Of a stretch of DNA of 64,000 nucleotides, positions 41,919-50,300 are shown in pieces. This DNA comes from Paraburkholderia aromaticivorans. GTDB lineage: Bacteria; Pseudomonadota; Gammaproteobacteria; Burkholderiales; Burkholderiaceae. The notes under the pieces were generated by a model, which was not told the DNA's origin, did not search any database, and was given only the letters and a program-made list of their open reading frames with translations. The stretch spans positions 248,001 through 312,000 of the forward strand of contig NZ_CP022992.1 of NCBI RefSeq assembly GCF_002278075.1. Reading direction: 5' to 3'. Within the stretch, counting starts at the first letter, position 1, and each line of letters opens with the position of its first letter. Made by a program: the position numbers and the translations under genes.

Positions 41919-42061
41919 CGCTTGCACTGGCCGCAAGAGAGTGATCTAGGCGCGGGGTTCGCAGGCTGTCTTGGCGCAGTGCTGTCTGCGCGGCACCGAT
42001 TGGCCGCTTCCTGACCGGATATGACAAACGCGCATTACGGTCTAAACGCCAAGGAACACAC

Positions 42062-42574
42062 ATGATGGTAGCGAGCGGGATGGACACTCAGAGCTTCATC
42101 CCTGGTGACCGGGTCTTTCTGGTGATTGCCGAGCCAGCGACCGGCAGCGCGTCGGTCTGGGTCGGCGCGACCCACGAAGAGGTGATGAGCGCATTGAAAG
42201 CGGTCGGCAAATCGGTGTTGCGGATCATCAACCTGACGGAACTGGAGAGCTGGATGGAGAAGGCGGTCGCGACCATTCTCAATCACAAGGCTCAGGCCCT
42301 ACCGGCAGGCACCGCGAGCAGCATGAATGATCTCATTCGTGACGGCATGGATGGCTATTTCGTAGCGTTCGGCGAGCACGTCAAGGGTGCTGTCGATGCC
42401 GCGCTCGGCAAGGCCACGAGTGAAGCGGATCGTGGCCGAGTAGTTGGGAAGATGCTGGCTGCCGGCCGCACGGTGACTCTGGCCGTGCCGTTCGACCTAT
42501 TGAACGTCACGATGCAAAGAATGTTGGCGGTGCAATCGGGCCAAGCAGATCCCGATCGAGTTATCTGCCACTAA
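42062..42574 (+). CDS. Hypothetical protein, 170 residues
   Basis: ATG 42062 with CAAGGAAC upstream. Begins MMVASGMDTQSFIPGDRVFLVIAEPATGSASVWVGATHEEVMSALKAVGKSVLRIINL, a small alpha/beta unit, then helices (NDLIRDGMDGYFVAFGEHVKGAVDAALGKAT, RVVGKMLAAGRTVTLAVPFDLLNVTMQRM). Not recognised. The stop is followed after 6 bp by the GGAAAACA leader of the next gene. Confidence 0.6.
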   Translation: MMVASGMDTQSFIPGDRVFLVIAEPATGSASVWVGATHEEVMSALKAVGKSVLRIINLTELESWMEKAVATILNHKAQALPAGTASSMNDLIRDGMDGYFVAFGEHVKGAVDAALGKATSEADRGRVVGKMLAAGRTVTLAVPFDLLNVTMQRMLAVQSGQADPDRVICH

Positions 42575-42580
42575 CCGAAC

Positions 42581-42626
42581 GGAAAACACTTGGCGCGCAA
42601 GTGCCCCTCAGGTCGGCCGGTAGCCG
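42581..42626 (+). promoter_or_regulatory. Two-hairpin leader D1
   Basis: GGAAAACA (42581-42588) directly after the previous stop region, stem CACTTG (42587-42592) / CAAGTG (42598-42603), CCCC, then CGGC-CGGTA-GCCG (42614-42626). The same order of elements occurs before 53015, 55761 and 56327. It ends 20 bp before ATG 42646. Confidence 0.45.
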
Positions 42627-42645
42627 AAGATACGAGTGATCTGGA

Positions 42646-42927
42646 ATGACAACAGTTTCCCTGATCGAAGAAATCCGGAACTACGCGGAAGGCCGAAAGA
42701 GTGACGTTGCTCGCGGCGCCGAGACGCCCGCGTTGGCTGCGCTCATGGTCGAGAAGTACGGCGAGGGCCTTGCGAAGGCGGTACATCTGATGGGCGCAGA
42801 CAATGGCGACGTGATGCGCGAGCTCGACCGCTTGGTACGCGAGATTGACCCGCAATATCCAAAGCATCGGCAATACCGCTTTGAAGCGCGTCCTGCCGGC
42901 CTTGCGATCAACGACGAAGTCTACTGA
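42646..42927 (+). CDS. Hypothetical protein, 93 residues
   Basis: MTTVSLIEEIRNYAEGRKSDVARGAETPALAALMVEKYGEGLAKAVHLMGADNGDVMRELDRLVREIDPQYPKHRQYRF: a compact, helical, soluble protein. GATCTGGA lies before the ATG. It follows two-hairpin leader D1. No family recognised. Confidence 0.55.
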   Translation: MTTVSLIEEIRNYAEGRKSDVARGAETPALAALMVEKYGEGLAKAVHLMGADNGDVMRELDRLVREIDPQYPKHRQYRFEARPAGLAINDEVY

Positions 42928-43007
42928 GAGCCGATCCATCGGCTGACGGGCCAGCGGCATAACGAGGGAACAATCCTCCCCACAACAAATCCACCAGCAC
43001 CCCCACT

Positions 43008-44216
43008 ATGCTAATCAAGTCTGCTGATGACAAAGAGGCTTTGATCAGAACGCTCGAAGCAATCAAGAGGGTTCCTGGCCTGTCGGCCCACAAACGAATG
43101 TTGGTGGAGCAGGAGCTTCGAACGACGATAGCGGGGGTGAGAGGCGAAGCCGACACTGCCTATGAAATCGAGTTCTATTTGGGAGAGAGCCAGAACACGA
43201 TGATCCTTCATGATCTGCGCTTCGAACTGGAAGATGGCCGTTCAGTGCAGATTGATCATCTGCTGATCCACCGTACCGGGAAGATCTGGGTTCTGGAAAG
43301 CAAGCGTGTTGCGAAGGGGATCAAGATCACCGAGGACGGCGAGTTTCTTCGCTGGAATGGCCGGACTTACGATGGGATGGCGTCGCCCCTCGAGCAAAAT
43401 AGGCGACACGTCGAGGTGTTGCGTGCAGTGCTTCGTCATGTGAAGTCTTCGTTCGAAATCAGGAGCATTCACTCGTACGTGGTCGTGTCATCCAAGGCTC
43501 GGATCGATCGCCCGCGGAAAGGAAAGTTTGACACCGCGCTCATCGTCAAGGCCGATCTCCTTTTGCAGAACTTTGACAAGGACCTCGACAAGTTAGGCTT
43601 CTTCGACGTGGTCGGCGCGATCTTCGCCAGTGGCGGGCACAAGGACCTGGCACAGGAGCTAGTTACGCTTCACCGTCCGATCGAGTTCGATTATGCGGCC
43701 CGCTTCGATGTACCCCGCGAGGCTATCGAGCGTCAGCTCAATCCCACTCCTGCGACGATTGTTTCGCCTGCCGCGACAGACAAACAGGCCGAGTCCGCTG
43801 CGGCGCCGAAAGTCGCTGCTGCACCTAAATCCTCCCCCGATTCGATGTCGTGGCCCGACGGCTACGGTCCCGACATCCCTGCGGACAAATGGGTACCACC
43901 GAGCGTGCGTGGCACCTTCGCGGGGCAGTCTTCTCCCGCAGAATCCGTCATGACCGCGCAACGTGCCAGCAGCGAGGCAGGTCCACAATCGAGTGGCGAT
44001 CATCGGTGTCGACACTGTCGGTCCACTGCACTTATGGTGACGTACGGCCAGTACGGATACTACTTCAAGTGCCAGGACTGCGAAGGGAACACCCCGATCA
44101 AGGTCAGTTGCGGACATGATGGGCATAAAGAGCGCATTCGGAAAGAAGGTGAGAAGTTTTACCGAGAATGCGCAGCTTGCGATACGAGTCGCCTGTTTTA
44201 CGTCAATGGCCGATGA
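43008..44216 (+). CDS. NERD-domain nuclease-like protein with C-terminal zinc ribbon
   Basis: 402 residues. N-terminal NERD domain of the PD-(D/E)XK superfamily: GVRGEADTAYEIEFYL (E47), GRSVQIDHLLIHRTGKIWVLESKR with D83 and E97/K99, then QNRRHVEVLRAVL. A proline/alanine linker (about 240-310) leads to a zinc ribbon: HRCRHCRSTALMVTYGQYGYYFKCQDCEGNTPI, with further cysteines CGHDG and CAACD. It likely nicks or cuts DNA or acts on damaged ends; NERD proteins occur in plasmids and defence islands. No strong ribosome site; start ATG 43008 chosen as the first in frame. Confidence 0.82.
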   Translation: MLIKSADDKEALIRTLEAIKRVPGLSAHKRMLVEQELRTTIAGVRGEADTAYEIEFYLGESQNTMILHDLRFELEDGRSVQIDHLLIHRTGKIWVLESKRVAKGIKITEDGEFLRWNGRTYDGMASPLEQNRRHVEVLRAVLRHVKSSFEIRSIHSYVVVSSKARIDRPRKGKFDTALIVKADLLLQNFDKDLDKLGFFDVVGAIFASGGHKDLAQELVTLHRPIEFDYAARFDVPREAIERQLNPTPATIVSPAATDKQAESAAAPKVAAAPKSSPDSMSWPDGYGPDIPADKWVPPSVRGTFAGQSSPAESVMTAQRASSEAGPQSSGDHRCRHCRSTALMVTYGQYGYYFKCQDCEGNTPIKVSCGHDGHKERIRKEGEKFYRECAACDTSRLFYVNGR

Positions 44217-44438
44217 TGGCCATGCTTCATGGTGGGGAACCAAAGAAGTCACACACGCCGAGGCGTGGTTGCCGGAACCAGCGGGGCGCCGGTGTACCGG
44301 GTAGTCGACGGGAACTGAGACTCCGATAGTTTCAGTATCTCGCCGCGCGAATCACTCGAGGCGATCGCGGATAGCCTGAGCCGATCAAAGCAAACGGACC
44401 GCTGCGTGCTACCGCGAGGAGTGCCAGTCTATGGGCGC

Positions 44439-44846
44439 TTATTGCGGCCGTGTAGCGGGCTGCACCAGCGCGTAGTCCTTGAAGTCGTGCGGGCCGAGAG
44501 AGGATCGGAAAACGGTCTTGTTGCCGTCCTGGATGGGCGAGGCAAGTTCCTTCTCTGCCGAGTAGGCGTTGGCCCAGTCGACATAGATGCTCCCGTTGTT
44601 GCTCACGGTTCGGATGACACCGTGGACCTTCGGATCGTGAACATTGAAGATCTCGCGGCCGCGCATCGTTTCGACGTACCACGGAAGCTGATCGAGATGG
44701 ATGTTCCCGGCGTCTCGGGACGCCTTGATGGTCTTCGCCCGTGCGGCGTCGAATACTGCGCTATCGAAGGGAGTATTCGGGGCGGCCGGCGGCGTGCTCA
44801 CGTGCGGCTGATCGGGCAGGACGGTTTCGTATGCGACGTCGGTCAT
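44439..44846 (-). CDS. Hypothetical protein, 135 residues
   Basis: Leftward from ATG 44846 with CCGGAG upstream. Proline-rich N-terminus (TVLPDQPHVSTPPAAPNTPF), then a folded part DAGNIHLDQLPWYVETMRGREIFNVHDPKVHGVIRTVSNNGSIYVDWANAYSAEKELASPIQDGNKTVFRSSLGPHDFKDYALVQPA. No membrane segment. Unknown. It faces the rightward NERD gene; 222 bases without a gene separate them. Confidence 0.6.
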   Translation of the reverse strand: MTDVAYETVLPDQPHVSTPPAAPNTPFDSAVFDAARAKTIKASRDAGNIHLDQLPWYVETMRGREIFNVHDPKVHGVIRTVSNNGSIYVDWANAYSAEKELASPIQDGNKTVFRSSLGPHDFKDYALVQPATRPQ

Positions 44847-45400
44847 GGGCTGGCGCTCCGGTGAGGAGAGGCCAGAGTGCCATGCCAGCGCGCCATTGCA
44901 AGACGGTACGTGGTGGACCACGTTTGGCTTTCGGCGGTACATCTTCTTCCCACGGTTGGCGTGGCGAAAGATGAGGCACGCACCCATTTACCGGCCTCGT
45001 TGCCCTGCAATACGTCGCCGGGTTTCGAGATCCACCGACAGCCACTTCGACGGGAATCGGAGGTGATTTCGAGCGTCGTCATTCCCGTTTCCGCAACAGG
45101 CCGACCGTCGATCAGTTTGCGTGTCACAGCATCGATCACGACTACGGCCGTTGGTGCGACCGGGCGAATTGCCACCTCGGCCTCGGCAATCCATTGCTGG
45201 CGTTGCCCGCGCGATCGCGCTCGCCGCCTGACACGCAGGCCGATTCTTCCGAGCCTCGATCGCGATCTTGCCGGTCTTATCCGGCGATATCGTATGGCAC
45301 CGTGCGCATGGCGCGGAACGCCGAGACCTGGCTGTGCTTGACGCGGCCCAAGGACGATTGGGCGCAAATCCCACGGAAAGACATACCTGATAGGTCACGA
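44847..45400. other. Region of degenerate coding character
   Basis: Several overlapping open frames, none convincing. Leftward pieces such as VAPTAVVVIDAVTRKLIDGRPVAETGMTTLEITSDSRR (about 45067-45180) and MTYQVCLSVGFAPNRPWAAS (from 45398) look protein-like but lie in different frames and merge into arginine-rich shadows. This may be a frameshifted leftward gene whose stop would overlap the ATG at 44846. Not called as a gene. Confidence 0.35.
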
Positions 45401-45407
45401 TTCAAGA

Positions 45408-45436
45408 TTCCTGACAAGAATCGATCTCCCTAGAAT
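45408..45436 (+). promoter_or_regulatory. Shared-type promoter (TTCCTG, 17 nt, TAGAAT)
   Basis: TTCCTG 45408-45413, TAGAAT 45431-45436, exactly 17 nt. Drives the rightward gene run that starts at 45464 and continues with short gaps to about 50039. Confidence 0.62.
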
Positions 45437-45463
45437 GTTCGGCTACAAGGCAGAGAAGGGTCT

Positions 45464-45733
45464 ATGGCCAGCCTGCCGCGTCGTTTGCGCGCTCGTGCGC
45501 CGACGTGTTCAGCCGTGGGGCGCATCATGCCGGAAATTTCCCGTCAGGAATTGAGGCGGGCGTGGGGCGGGATCATCCAGCCGATTGAGCCTGCCTACAT
45601 CTATGAGCAGGCCAACCAGCTGGCGATGGAAGCATTCGAAGCGGCGATCGAGGAACTGACCGCCGCGCTCGAGGAACTTCCGGCGGGAGTCTGTGCGCAA
45701 TTCGACGTGGCTGAGGCGGAAGGGGAGGTCTGA
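45464..45733 (+). CDS. Hypothetical protein, 89 residues
   Basis: ATG 45464 with AGAAGGG upstream, 28 bp after the -10 box; an internal ATG at 45527 is an alternative. MPEISRQELRRAWGGIIQPIEPAYIYEQANQLAMEAFEAAIEELTAALEELPAGV: strongly helical and acidic, likely coiled coil. The first 20 residues are basic. The stop (TGA 45731-45733) abuts the next gene. Unknown. Confidence 0.55.
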   Translation: MASLPRRLRARAPTCSAVGRIMPEISRQELRRAWGGIIQPIEPAYIYEQANQLAMEAFEAAIEELTAALEELPAGVCAQFDVAEAEGEV

Positions 45734-45768
45734 CCTTCTGGCTGGCCCGCGAGCGCAAGCCGAAGCTG

Positions 45769-45969
45769 ATGTGGGCGTTTGGCCCGCGTGAGGCGGTTTT
45801 CGAGGATGCGATCGATCCGGGGCATTTCGAGGGGATCAGCATGCACGACGCAAAGGTCGCCACGCACCTGATCCGTGTCTGGCTCGAATCTGCCGACCGA
45901 AAGATCGCTTCCTACCCGGTCGCGACGCTGAGCGATACGCGCGAGCGACTGGCAACCGAACAGCAGTGA
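45769..45969 (+). CDS. Hypothetical protein, at least 66 residues
   Basis: MWAFGPREAVFEDAIDPGHFEGISMHDAKVATHLIRVWLESADRKIASYPVATLSDTRERL. The protein-like frame extends upstream as TFWLARERKPKL to a CTG at 45730. That CTG overlaps the previous stop (CTGA) and lies next to GGGGAGG. No ATG or GTG exists in that extension, so the start is either ATG 45769 or the unusual CTG 45730. Soluble, unknown. Confidence 0.5.
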   Translation: MWAFGPREAVFEDAIDPGHFEGISMHDAKVATHLIRVWLESADRKIASYPVATLSDTRERLATEQQ

Positions 45970-46051
45970 TGCTGTATGGAGGCGCCAGCGAGTCCCTGCC
46001 TGATGTTATGAAGGGCTAGCGGGCGCAAGTTTGGATCTTTCGGAGAAGTCG

Positions 46052-46579
46052 ATGACCCGTAACGAACGTATCAAGGAACTGCATCTCGAGCGCCGTAACC
46101 TCGCCGCGGCACTCACATGGCCGGAGAGCACCCCATTTCTGCTCAATCCGGATCCGGCTCAGCGAAAACGGCTTAAGGCTATTGGATGGATGATCGCCTT
46201 GCTTGTATTCGGCGTTCTCGCTCCGTTCAAGGGGCCGATCGACTCCTGGTCGAAGTCGTACGAAAACCGGCAAATGCGTCCCGCGATGGAGACCGCGATG
46301 CAGGCAGGCAACCGCGCTGCCGGCACGTGGCTCGCGCTGCACTTCCGCAAGGACTATCCGGGCCTGCTCCAGCAGGAAGTCGACGCAGGCGAGCCGACGG
46401 CGATGTTCCTGGTCGGCCGCCTGATGAGCGGATCCGACCATCCCGAGCGCGTGATCAAGATTGACCCGTCGATGTCGGCTTCCCAGGTGAAGGCGAAGGG
46501 CTTCGAGCTCATGCGTCGCGCAGCAGCGGCCGGCAATCAGGACGCGCTGAAGTACCTGATTCAGAACGGCGGCCTGTAA
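46052..46579 (+). CDS. Single-pass membrane protein with Sel1-like C-terminus
   Basis: 175 residues from ATG 46052 (CGGAGAAG upstream). Residues 1-40 are charged and cytoplasmic, about 41-60 form a membrane helix (AIGWMIALLVFGVLAPF), and the rest is outside. The end, AMFLVGRLMSGSDHPERVIKIDPSMSASQVKAKGFELMRRAAAAGNQDALKYLIQNGG, resembles one Sel1/TPR-like repeat with its alanine-glycine pattern. Likely a protein-protein interaction module; partner unknown. Confidence 0.62.
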   Translation: MTRNERIKELHLERRNLAAALTWPESTPFLLNPDPAQRKRLKAIGWMIALLVFGVLAPFKGPIDSWSKSYENRQMRPAMETAMQAGNRAAGTWLALHFRKDYPGLLQQEVDAGEPTAMFLVGRLMSGSDHPERVIKIDPSMSASQVKAKGFELMRRAAAAGNQDALKYLIQNGGL

Positions 46580-46618
46580 GCGGCCCCCCGAAACTCCATC
46601 CGAAGCGGAGACACGACC

Positions 46619-47056
46619 ATGACCAAGAAGATCAACGAGCAGATCACAGACTCGGCGCGTGAAAACGTCTGGCGGTTCGAAGGGATTTTCCACCTTGGCG
46701 CGATCGTCCAGCACGACTCGCTGCCGCCCGCATTCCGCGATGCGATCGACGAAGAACTGGTCGAGATCGCGAAGGCCGTGGGCGTTCCCGGCAAGAAGGC
46801 GCTTCGGATGGAGACGGATGAATTCGTCGAATACGTGCTGGACAAGAACCTGACGGGGCTACTCCTCAATGTCGCCACGCCGGTGCGTGAGTACTTCGAA
46901 GGCGACGACAGCTGCAGCTACGGTTTCAGCTGGGGCTATTACGGAACGGAATGGTTGTACGGCGAGGATCTGGCCGCGCTGCTGCCGAAGATCGAAGCAT
47001 GGGTCAGGGAGCGGAGCGACGAGGACCGTCGCAAGTCGGCCCGCAAGGCGGCGTAG
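46619..47056 (+). CDS. Hypothetical protein, 145 residues
   Basis: ATG 46619, GCGGAGACACGACC upstream. Acidic, soluble: DSARENVWRFEGIFHLGAIVQHDSLPPAFRDAIDEELVEIAKAVGVPGKKALRMETDEFVEYVLDKNLTGLLLNVATPVREY, then SYGFSWGYYGTEWLYGEDLAALLPKIEAW. No recognised family, though the aromatic SWGYYGTEW block is distinctive. Same operon as neighbours. Confidence 0.6.
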   Translation: MTKKINEQITDSARENVWRFEGIFHLGAIVQHDSLPPAFRDAIDEELVEIAKAVGVPGKKALRMETDEFVEYVLDKNLTGLLLNVATPVREYFEGDDSCSYGFSWGYYGTEWLYGEDLAALLPKIEAWVRERSDEDRRKSARKAA

Positions 47057-47094
47057 CCGGCCTTGTGCCACCAATCACAAGAAAGAGAAATCAC

Positions 47095-47697
47095 ATGCAC
47101 AACTTCTGGACCATCCTGATCCAAGGGCCGCACCTGCTGGCGTTGGATGTCCCTGTCGTCATCATGATGATGCTTGGGCCGTTTCTCGCATACGCACTGC
47201 TGCTCAAGCGGGCTCCGTCGATGTCCTCGGCAACGAAGCGACGCGCCGGCATCGCTTACCTCGCATCCGTTGCGCTGTTTCTCGGCGTGTATGTGGATTG
47301 CAACGCGACGGTCGCGGTTCCGCGCATCACGGTACCGACCGTATTCCGGGAACTCCAGACGCTCACGGACTACCAGGTCGTGTGCCGCTGGAACGTTGAC
47401 CAGAGCGATCATATGGCGTGGTCCGTCGCTCACGATCGCCTGCTCGCCGACGACGTGAAATGGCGCACCTCATATCTGGACATGACGCCGCATGCGCGGA
47501 CGGGCAAGGACGTTCCGTGTAAAGAGACGCCGGTGCCGATCAGGATCGACCAGGTCCAGACGGATCTGCATGCGGTCAACGTGTGGATGATCATCGGAAA
47601 GATCATCTGGCTGCTGGGATGCGCAGGCATCGGCTGGAGCCTGTTCACTGGGCTGGTGAGCGAGACCCGCCTGTCCGAGCGCAAGCCGTCAGCTTAA
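47095..47697 (+). CDS. Integral membrane protein, 200 residues
   Basis: ATG 47095 with AAGAAAGAG upstream. About three membrane segments: residues 14-37 (LALDVPVVIMMMLGPFLAYALLL), 52-67 (GIAYLASVALFLGVYV) and 165-187 (VWMIIGKIIWLLGCAGIGWSLF). The roughly 95-residue loop between segments 2 and 3 is soluble (CRWNVDQSDHMAWSVAHDRLLADDVKW). Family unknown; may work with the neighbouring secreted and anchored proteins at the cell envelope. Confidence 0.6.
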   Translation: MHNFWTILIQGPHLLALDVPVVIMMMLGPFLAYALLLKRAPSMSSATKRRAGIAYLASVALFLGVYVDCNATVAVPRITVPTVFRELQTLTDYQVVCRWNVDQSDHMAWSVAHDRLLADDVKWRTSYLDMTPHARTGKDVPCKETPVPIRIDQVQTDLHAVNVWMIIGKIIWLLGCAGIGWSLFTGLVSETRLSERKPSA

Positions 47698-47750
47698 TCG
47701 GCGATCCTCAGAGCCATTCATTCAACCCATCCGATCAGGAAATCAAATCC

Positions 47751-48287
47751 ATGAAGAGGAGTCTCATCTTGGCGCTGCTGGCGGTGGTGGGCGTTGCGAA
47801 TGCCGAACCGGTCAAGCGCATGGCTGGCCAGCCGATCCCGCAGATTTTCGCGATCGCCGGCGCCGACGAGCTGCGTCCGAACGCGGTCACGAGCCCCGAC
47901 GGCAGCATCCATCTCGTCTTCGGTCACGGCCCCATCCTTCCGCGCCCGCAGGTGCTGCTCCAGGACGAGGATGGCAAGAATCGCCTGGCGCTCTTCCAGG
48001 AAGTGGCACAGAAGGACCACATGGAGTATGTCCTGTACCGCACGCCCGCTGATGCGCCGATCGTCATCATCCTGAAGGAAGGTCAGCGCCAAGCCGTCAT
48101 CGTAACCGGCCCGAAGGCTTCGGACGTGACTGCCACCGCCGGCGTGGCCGGCGCGGCAATTGCCGTCAGCGCGCCCGTGGCCAAGGTCGTCGGCGCGAAC
48201 CGCGCCGTGGCCGGTACCGAGCGGCAAAGGTGCTCGATCGACGGCGTGAAGATAGAAGGCTCCGCCCGCATTACCTGCGCTGAGTGA
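47751..48287 (+). CDS. Secreted/periplasmic hypothetical protein
   Basis: 178 residues from ATG 47751. Clear signal peptide MKRSLILALLAVVGVANA with probable cleavage before EPV. The mature part has a beta-rich segment (PNAVTSPDGSIHLVFGHGPILPRPQVLLQDEDGKNRLALFQEV, MEYVLYRTPADAPIVIILKEGQRQAVIVTG) and an alanine-rich stretch that could be a second helix. Two cysteines near the end (CSIDGVKIEGSARITC) may form a disulfide. Function unknown. Confidence 0.6.
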   Translation: MKRSLILALLAVVGVANAEPVKRMAGQPIPQIFAIAGADELRPNAVTSPDGSIHLVFGHGPILPRPQVLLQDEDGKNRLALFQEVAQKDHMEYVLYRTPADAPIVIILKEGQRQAVIVTGPKASDVTATAGVAGAAIAVSAPVAKVVGANRAVAGTERQRCSIDGVKIEGSARITCAE

Positions 48288-48318
48288 CCGTCCGACACTC
48301 GTCCTCGCTAGCGGAGCA

Positions 48319-48747
48319 ATGACCATGAACCACGTCATGCACAACTTCAGCCCACGCGTTATTGCGCGGCGCGTCGCGCTCGGCCGGTGGGACTACTCGA
48401 CCGAGCACATCCTCGGGTTGCAGTTCACGATCAATTTCCTGGGGAAAGGGTTCGGACTCAAGGAGGCGCCTGCAAGCTTCCTGAGTCTGCGCCGCTGGCT
48501 GCTGACACGCGAGACCCCGCAGCACTTCAGCCAGATCGTCGAGATCTCGACCGGCAAGGACGGGCTCGTTGCGACCGGCTATGCCATGTATCCAGGCGGC
48601 TGGCTCTGCCAAGTGTACGAGAAGGATCTTCATGTCCCGGACGAAGACACCGAGGACACGAGGTTGAGCGGCGACAACAATGCGCGGCTCCTGCTCGACC
48701 AGATGAAAGAGCACCTCGAAACCGTGGCGACCAGCCGCAATCGATAA
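48319..48747 (+). CDS. Hypothetical protein, 142 residues
   Basis: Two close ATG codons (48319, 48325) follow TAGCGGAGCAATG. Soluble, basic start: NFSPRVIARRVALGRWDYSTEHILGLQFTINFLGKGFGLKEAPASFLSLRRWLLTRETPQHFSQIVEISTGKDGLVATGYAMYPGGWLCQVYEKDLHVPDEDTEDTRLSG. The mixed fold is not recognised. Part of the 45.4-50.0 kb operon. Confidence 0.58.
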   Translation: MTMNHVMHNFSPRVIARRVALGRWDYSTEHILGLQFTINFLGKGFGLKEAPASFLSLRRWLLTRETPQHFSQIVEISTGKDGLVATGYAMYPGGWLCQVYEKDLHVPDEDTEDTRLSGDNNARLLLDQMKEHLETVATSRNR

Positions 48748-48817
48748 ACCACGAACGGCGTGGCCACGGTGACTCACGACAAGCCATGACTGGCGGCACG
48801 ATCTGATGGAGGTTCCG

Positions 48818-49300
48818 ATGTTGAATGCAGAAGCAAGCAATGGAATGGAAACGAACGGCCTGCCCGCTGGTGCGCATCTCATGCCGTCATGGGGGCTCAC
48901 GCGGACCGGGGTGATCCGTTCCGACGTTGACGCCCAGAAGATGGCGCTGCGCGACTTCGGCGCAAAACCGGGCGATTCAGCCGAATTTGATTTCGGCGCG
49001 GGGTTTTCGCGTGGCGTCCAGTTCGGTCGCGCGACGGCCAGCGCCGACGTGCCTGCGTTCGCCTGGACGAAGGAACCGCCGAAAGAGCAGGGCCTGTACT
49101 GGCATTGGACCGGCGACCTCGACGCCCGGCCGGTGCCGCTGTCCGTGCTCTGGTCCGGAAGCACCAAGAAGTGCTTCGTCAGCATCGGCCAATACGGCAT
49201 CACTACCGCGATCGACTGCGATGCCTACGGCGGTTACTGGCAACCGGTCATCGAACCGAAGATGGACGTGTCGATCGGCTACTACGGGAGCGACGCATGA
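48818..49300 (+). CDS. Hypothetical protein, 160 residues
   Basis: Start ATG 48818 chosen for TGGAGG upstream (ATG 48806 possible). Beta-rich: RTGVIRSDVDAQKMALRDFGAKPGDSAEFDFGAGFSRGVQFGR, then ADVPAFAWTKEPPKEQGLYWHWTGDLDARPVPLSVLWSGSTKKCFVSIGQYGITTAIDCDAYGGYWQPVIEPK. The last part resembles the tryptophan-rich GxYW repeat found in small phage proteins. Stop and next start overlap as ATGA. Not otherwise recognised. Confidence 0.58.
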   Translation: MLNAEASNGMETNGLPAGAHLMPSWGLTRTGVIRSDVDAQKMALRDFGAKPGDSAEFDFGAGFSRGVQFGRATASADVPAFAWTKEPPKEQGLYWHWTGDLDARPVPLSVLWSGSTKKCFVSIGQYGITTAIDCDAYGGYWQPVIEPKMDVSIGYYGSDA

Positions 49301-49647
49301 ATCGGAGCGCGGAGCAATCCATTCCGGAACAGAGTCTCGACGAACTCGTTGCCGAGCGCAACCGGCTCAACATGGCAATCCGTGCAAAGCTGACCGATCC
49401 ATGCACAGACCTGACCGCTGAACAGTTGAATCGCCTGTTCGAGCACCCGGGCATGCCGACGGTTCTTGCCTGCTTCTATCGTGGGCGCAGCTTCAACAAG
49501 GACGATGGGACCGGGTACACGACGATCTTCGCGGCCGACGGCAGCGAGGTCACTTCCATCGGCGCAGACGTGGCGGAGGTCGACGAGGCTTATTACTCAC
49601 TGATCGGCCTCGAAAACCTGGCCGAACACGACGTGTTCGCCGTCTGA
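49297..49647 (+). CDS. Hypothetical protein, 116 residues
   Basis: ATG 49297 overlaps the previous stop. The N-terminal helix (QSLDELVAERNRLNMAIRAKLTDP) is followed by LTAEQLNRLFEHPGMPTVLACFYRGRSFNKDDGTGYTTIFAADGSEVTSIGADVAEVDEAYYSLIGLENLAEHDVFAV. Acidic and soluble. Unknown function; co-translated with 48818-49300. Confidence 0.58.
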   Translation: MNRSAEQSIPEQSLDELVAERNRLNMAIRAKLTDPCTDLTAEQLNRLFEHPGMPTVLACFYRGRSFNKDDGTGYTTIFAADGSEVTSIGADVAEVDEAYYSLIGLENLAEHDVFAV

Positions 49648-49673
49648 AGCAATTTTCCATCAGGAGGTCGGGC

Positions 49674-50039
49674 ATGTTACGAGAAGTAGCAATGTGGGGA
49701 CTGCTGGAGGCTATCGTCACGTTCGGTTTTGCCACGTACATGGGGCATTCCGCAAAATCCGCACTGGAAATTACTGGTGCTTTACTCATCGGCCCGCTGG
49801 TGCTCTTCCTCCTGATTGGAATCTTGGCGAGGCCGGTTGTTACCTTCATGGCGATTCGCGCCGAGCGGCGCCGCATCTCTATTGAAGCGCGGTATCCGCG
49901 CACGCGCGTCACGGCGCTGTCCAGCGGCAATTGGCTGGTCACGGACCTCGACACCGGAAAGACCCGGTGTGAACTCGAACGAGACGGCGTGACAATCGCC
50001 GACCGAAAACCCCGCCAAGCTGTGGCGGCGCGGTCGTAA
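49674..50039 (+). CDS. Small membrane protein, 121 residues
   Basis: CAGGAGGTCGGGC before ATG 49674 is an excellent ribosome site. Two membrane helices: residues about 8-24 (WGLLEAIVTFGFATYM) and 32-52 (EITGALLIGPLVLFLLIGIL). A basic cytoplasmic domain follows (RAERRRISIEARYPRTRVTALSSGNWLVTDLDTGKTRCELERDGVTI). Unknown role. Last gene of the run that starts at 45464. Confidence 0.6.
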   Translation: MLREVAMWGLLEAIVTFGFATYMGHSAKSALEITGALLIGPLVLFLLIGILARPVVTFMAIRAERRRISIEARYPRTRVTALSSGNWLVTDLDTGKTRCELERDGVTIADRKPRQAVAARS

Positions 50040-50300
50040 GACAAGGATCGGATAATCGCTGGGACTTGAACCGGAAGGCTCGTTCGGTAGAGTGGTGGCA
50101 AAACGGGGCAATCCCGCCGCCCCGCAAGGAATCCCATGTCGAACAGTAACATCGTGACGCTGCTCGCCGAGGCGCGCAGCGCGTTGTACGCAATCGCCAA
50201 GACTTACGACGATCACGAGCTGCGCGCCCGCGCGCTCGAAGTCTACGAGAGCACCACGCCGGAGACGATCCACGAAGATGCAGGCCGCGTGGCGAGCTTA

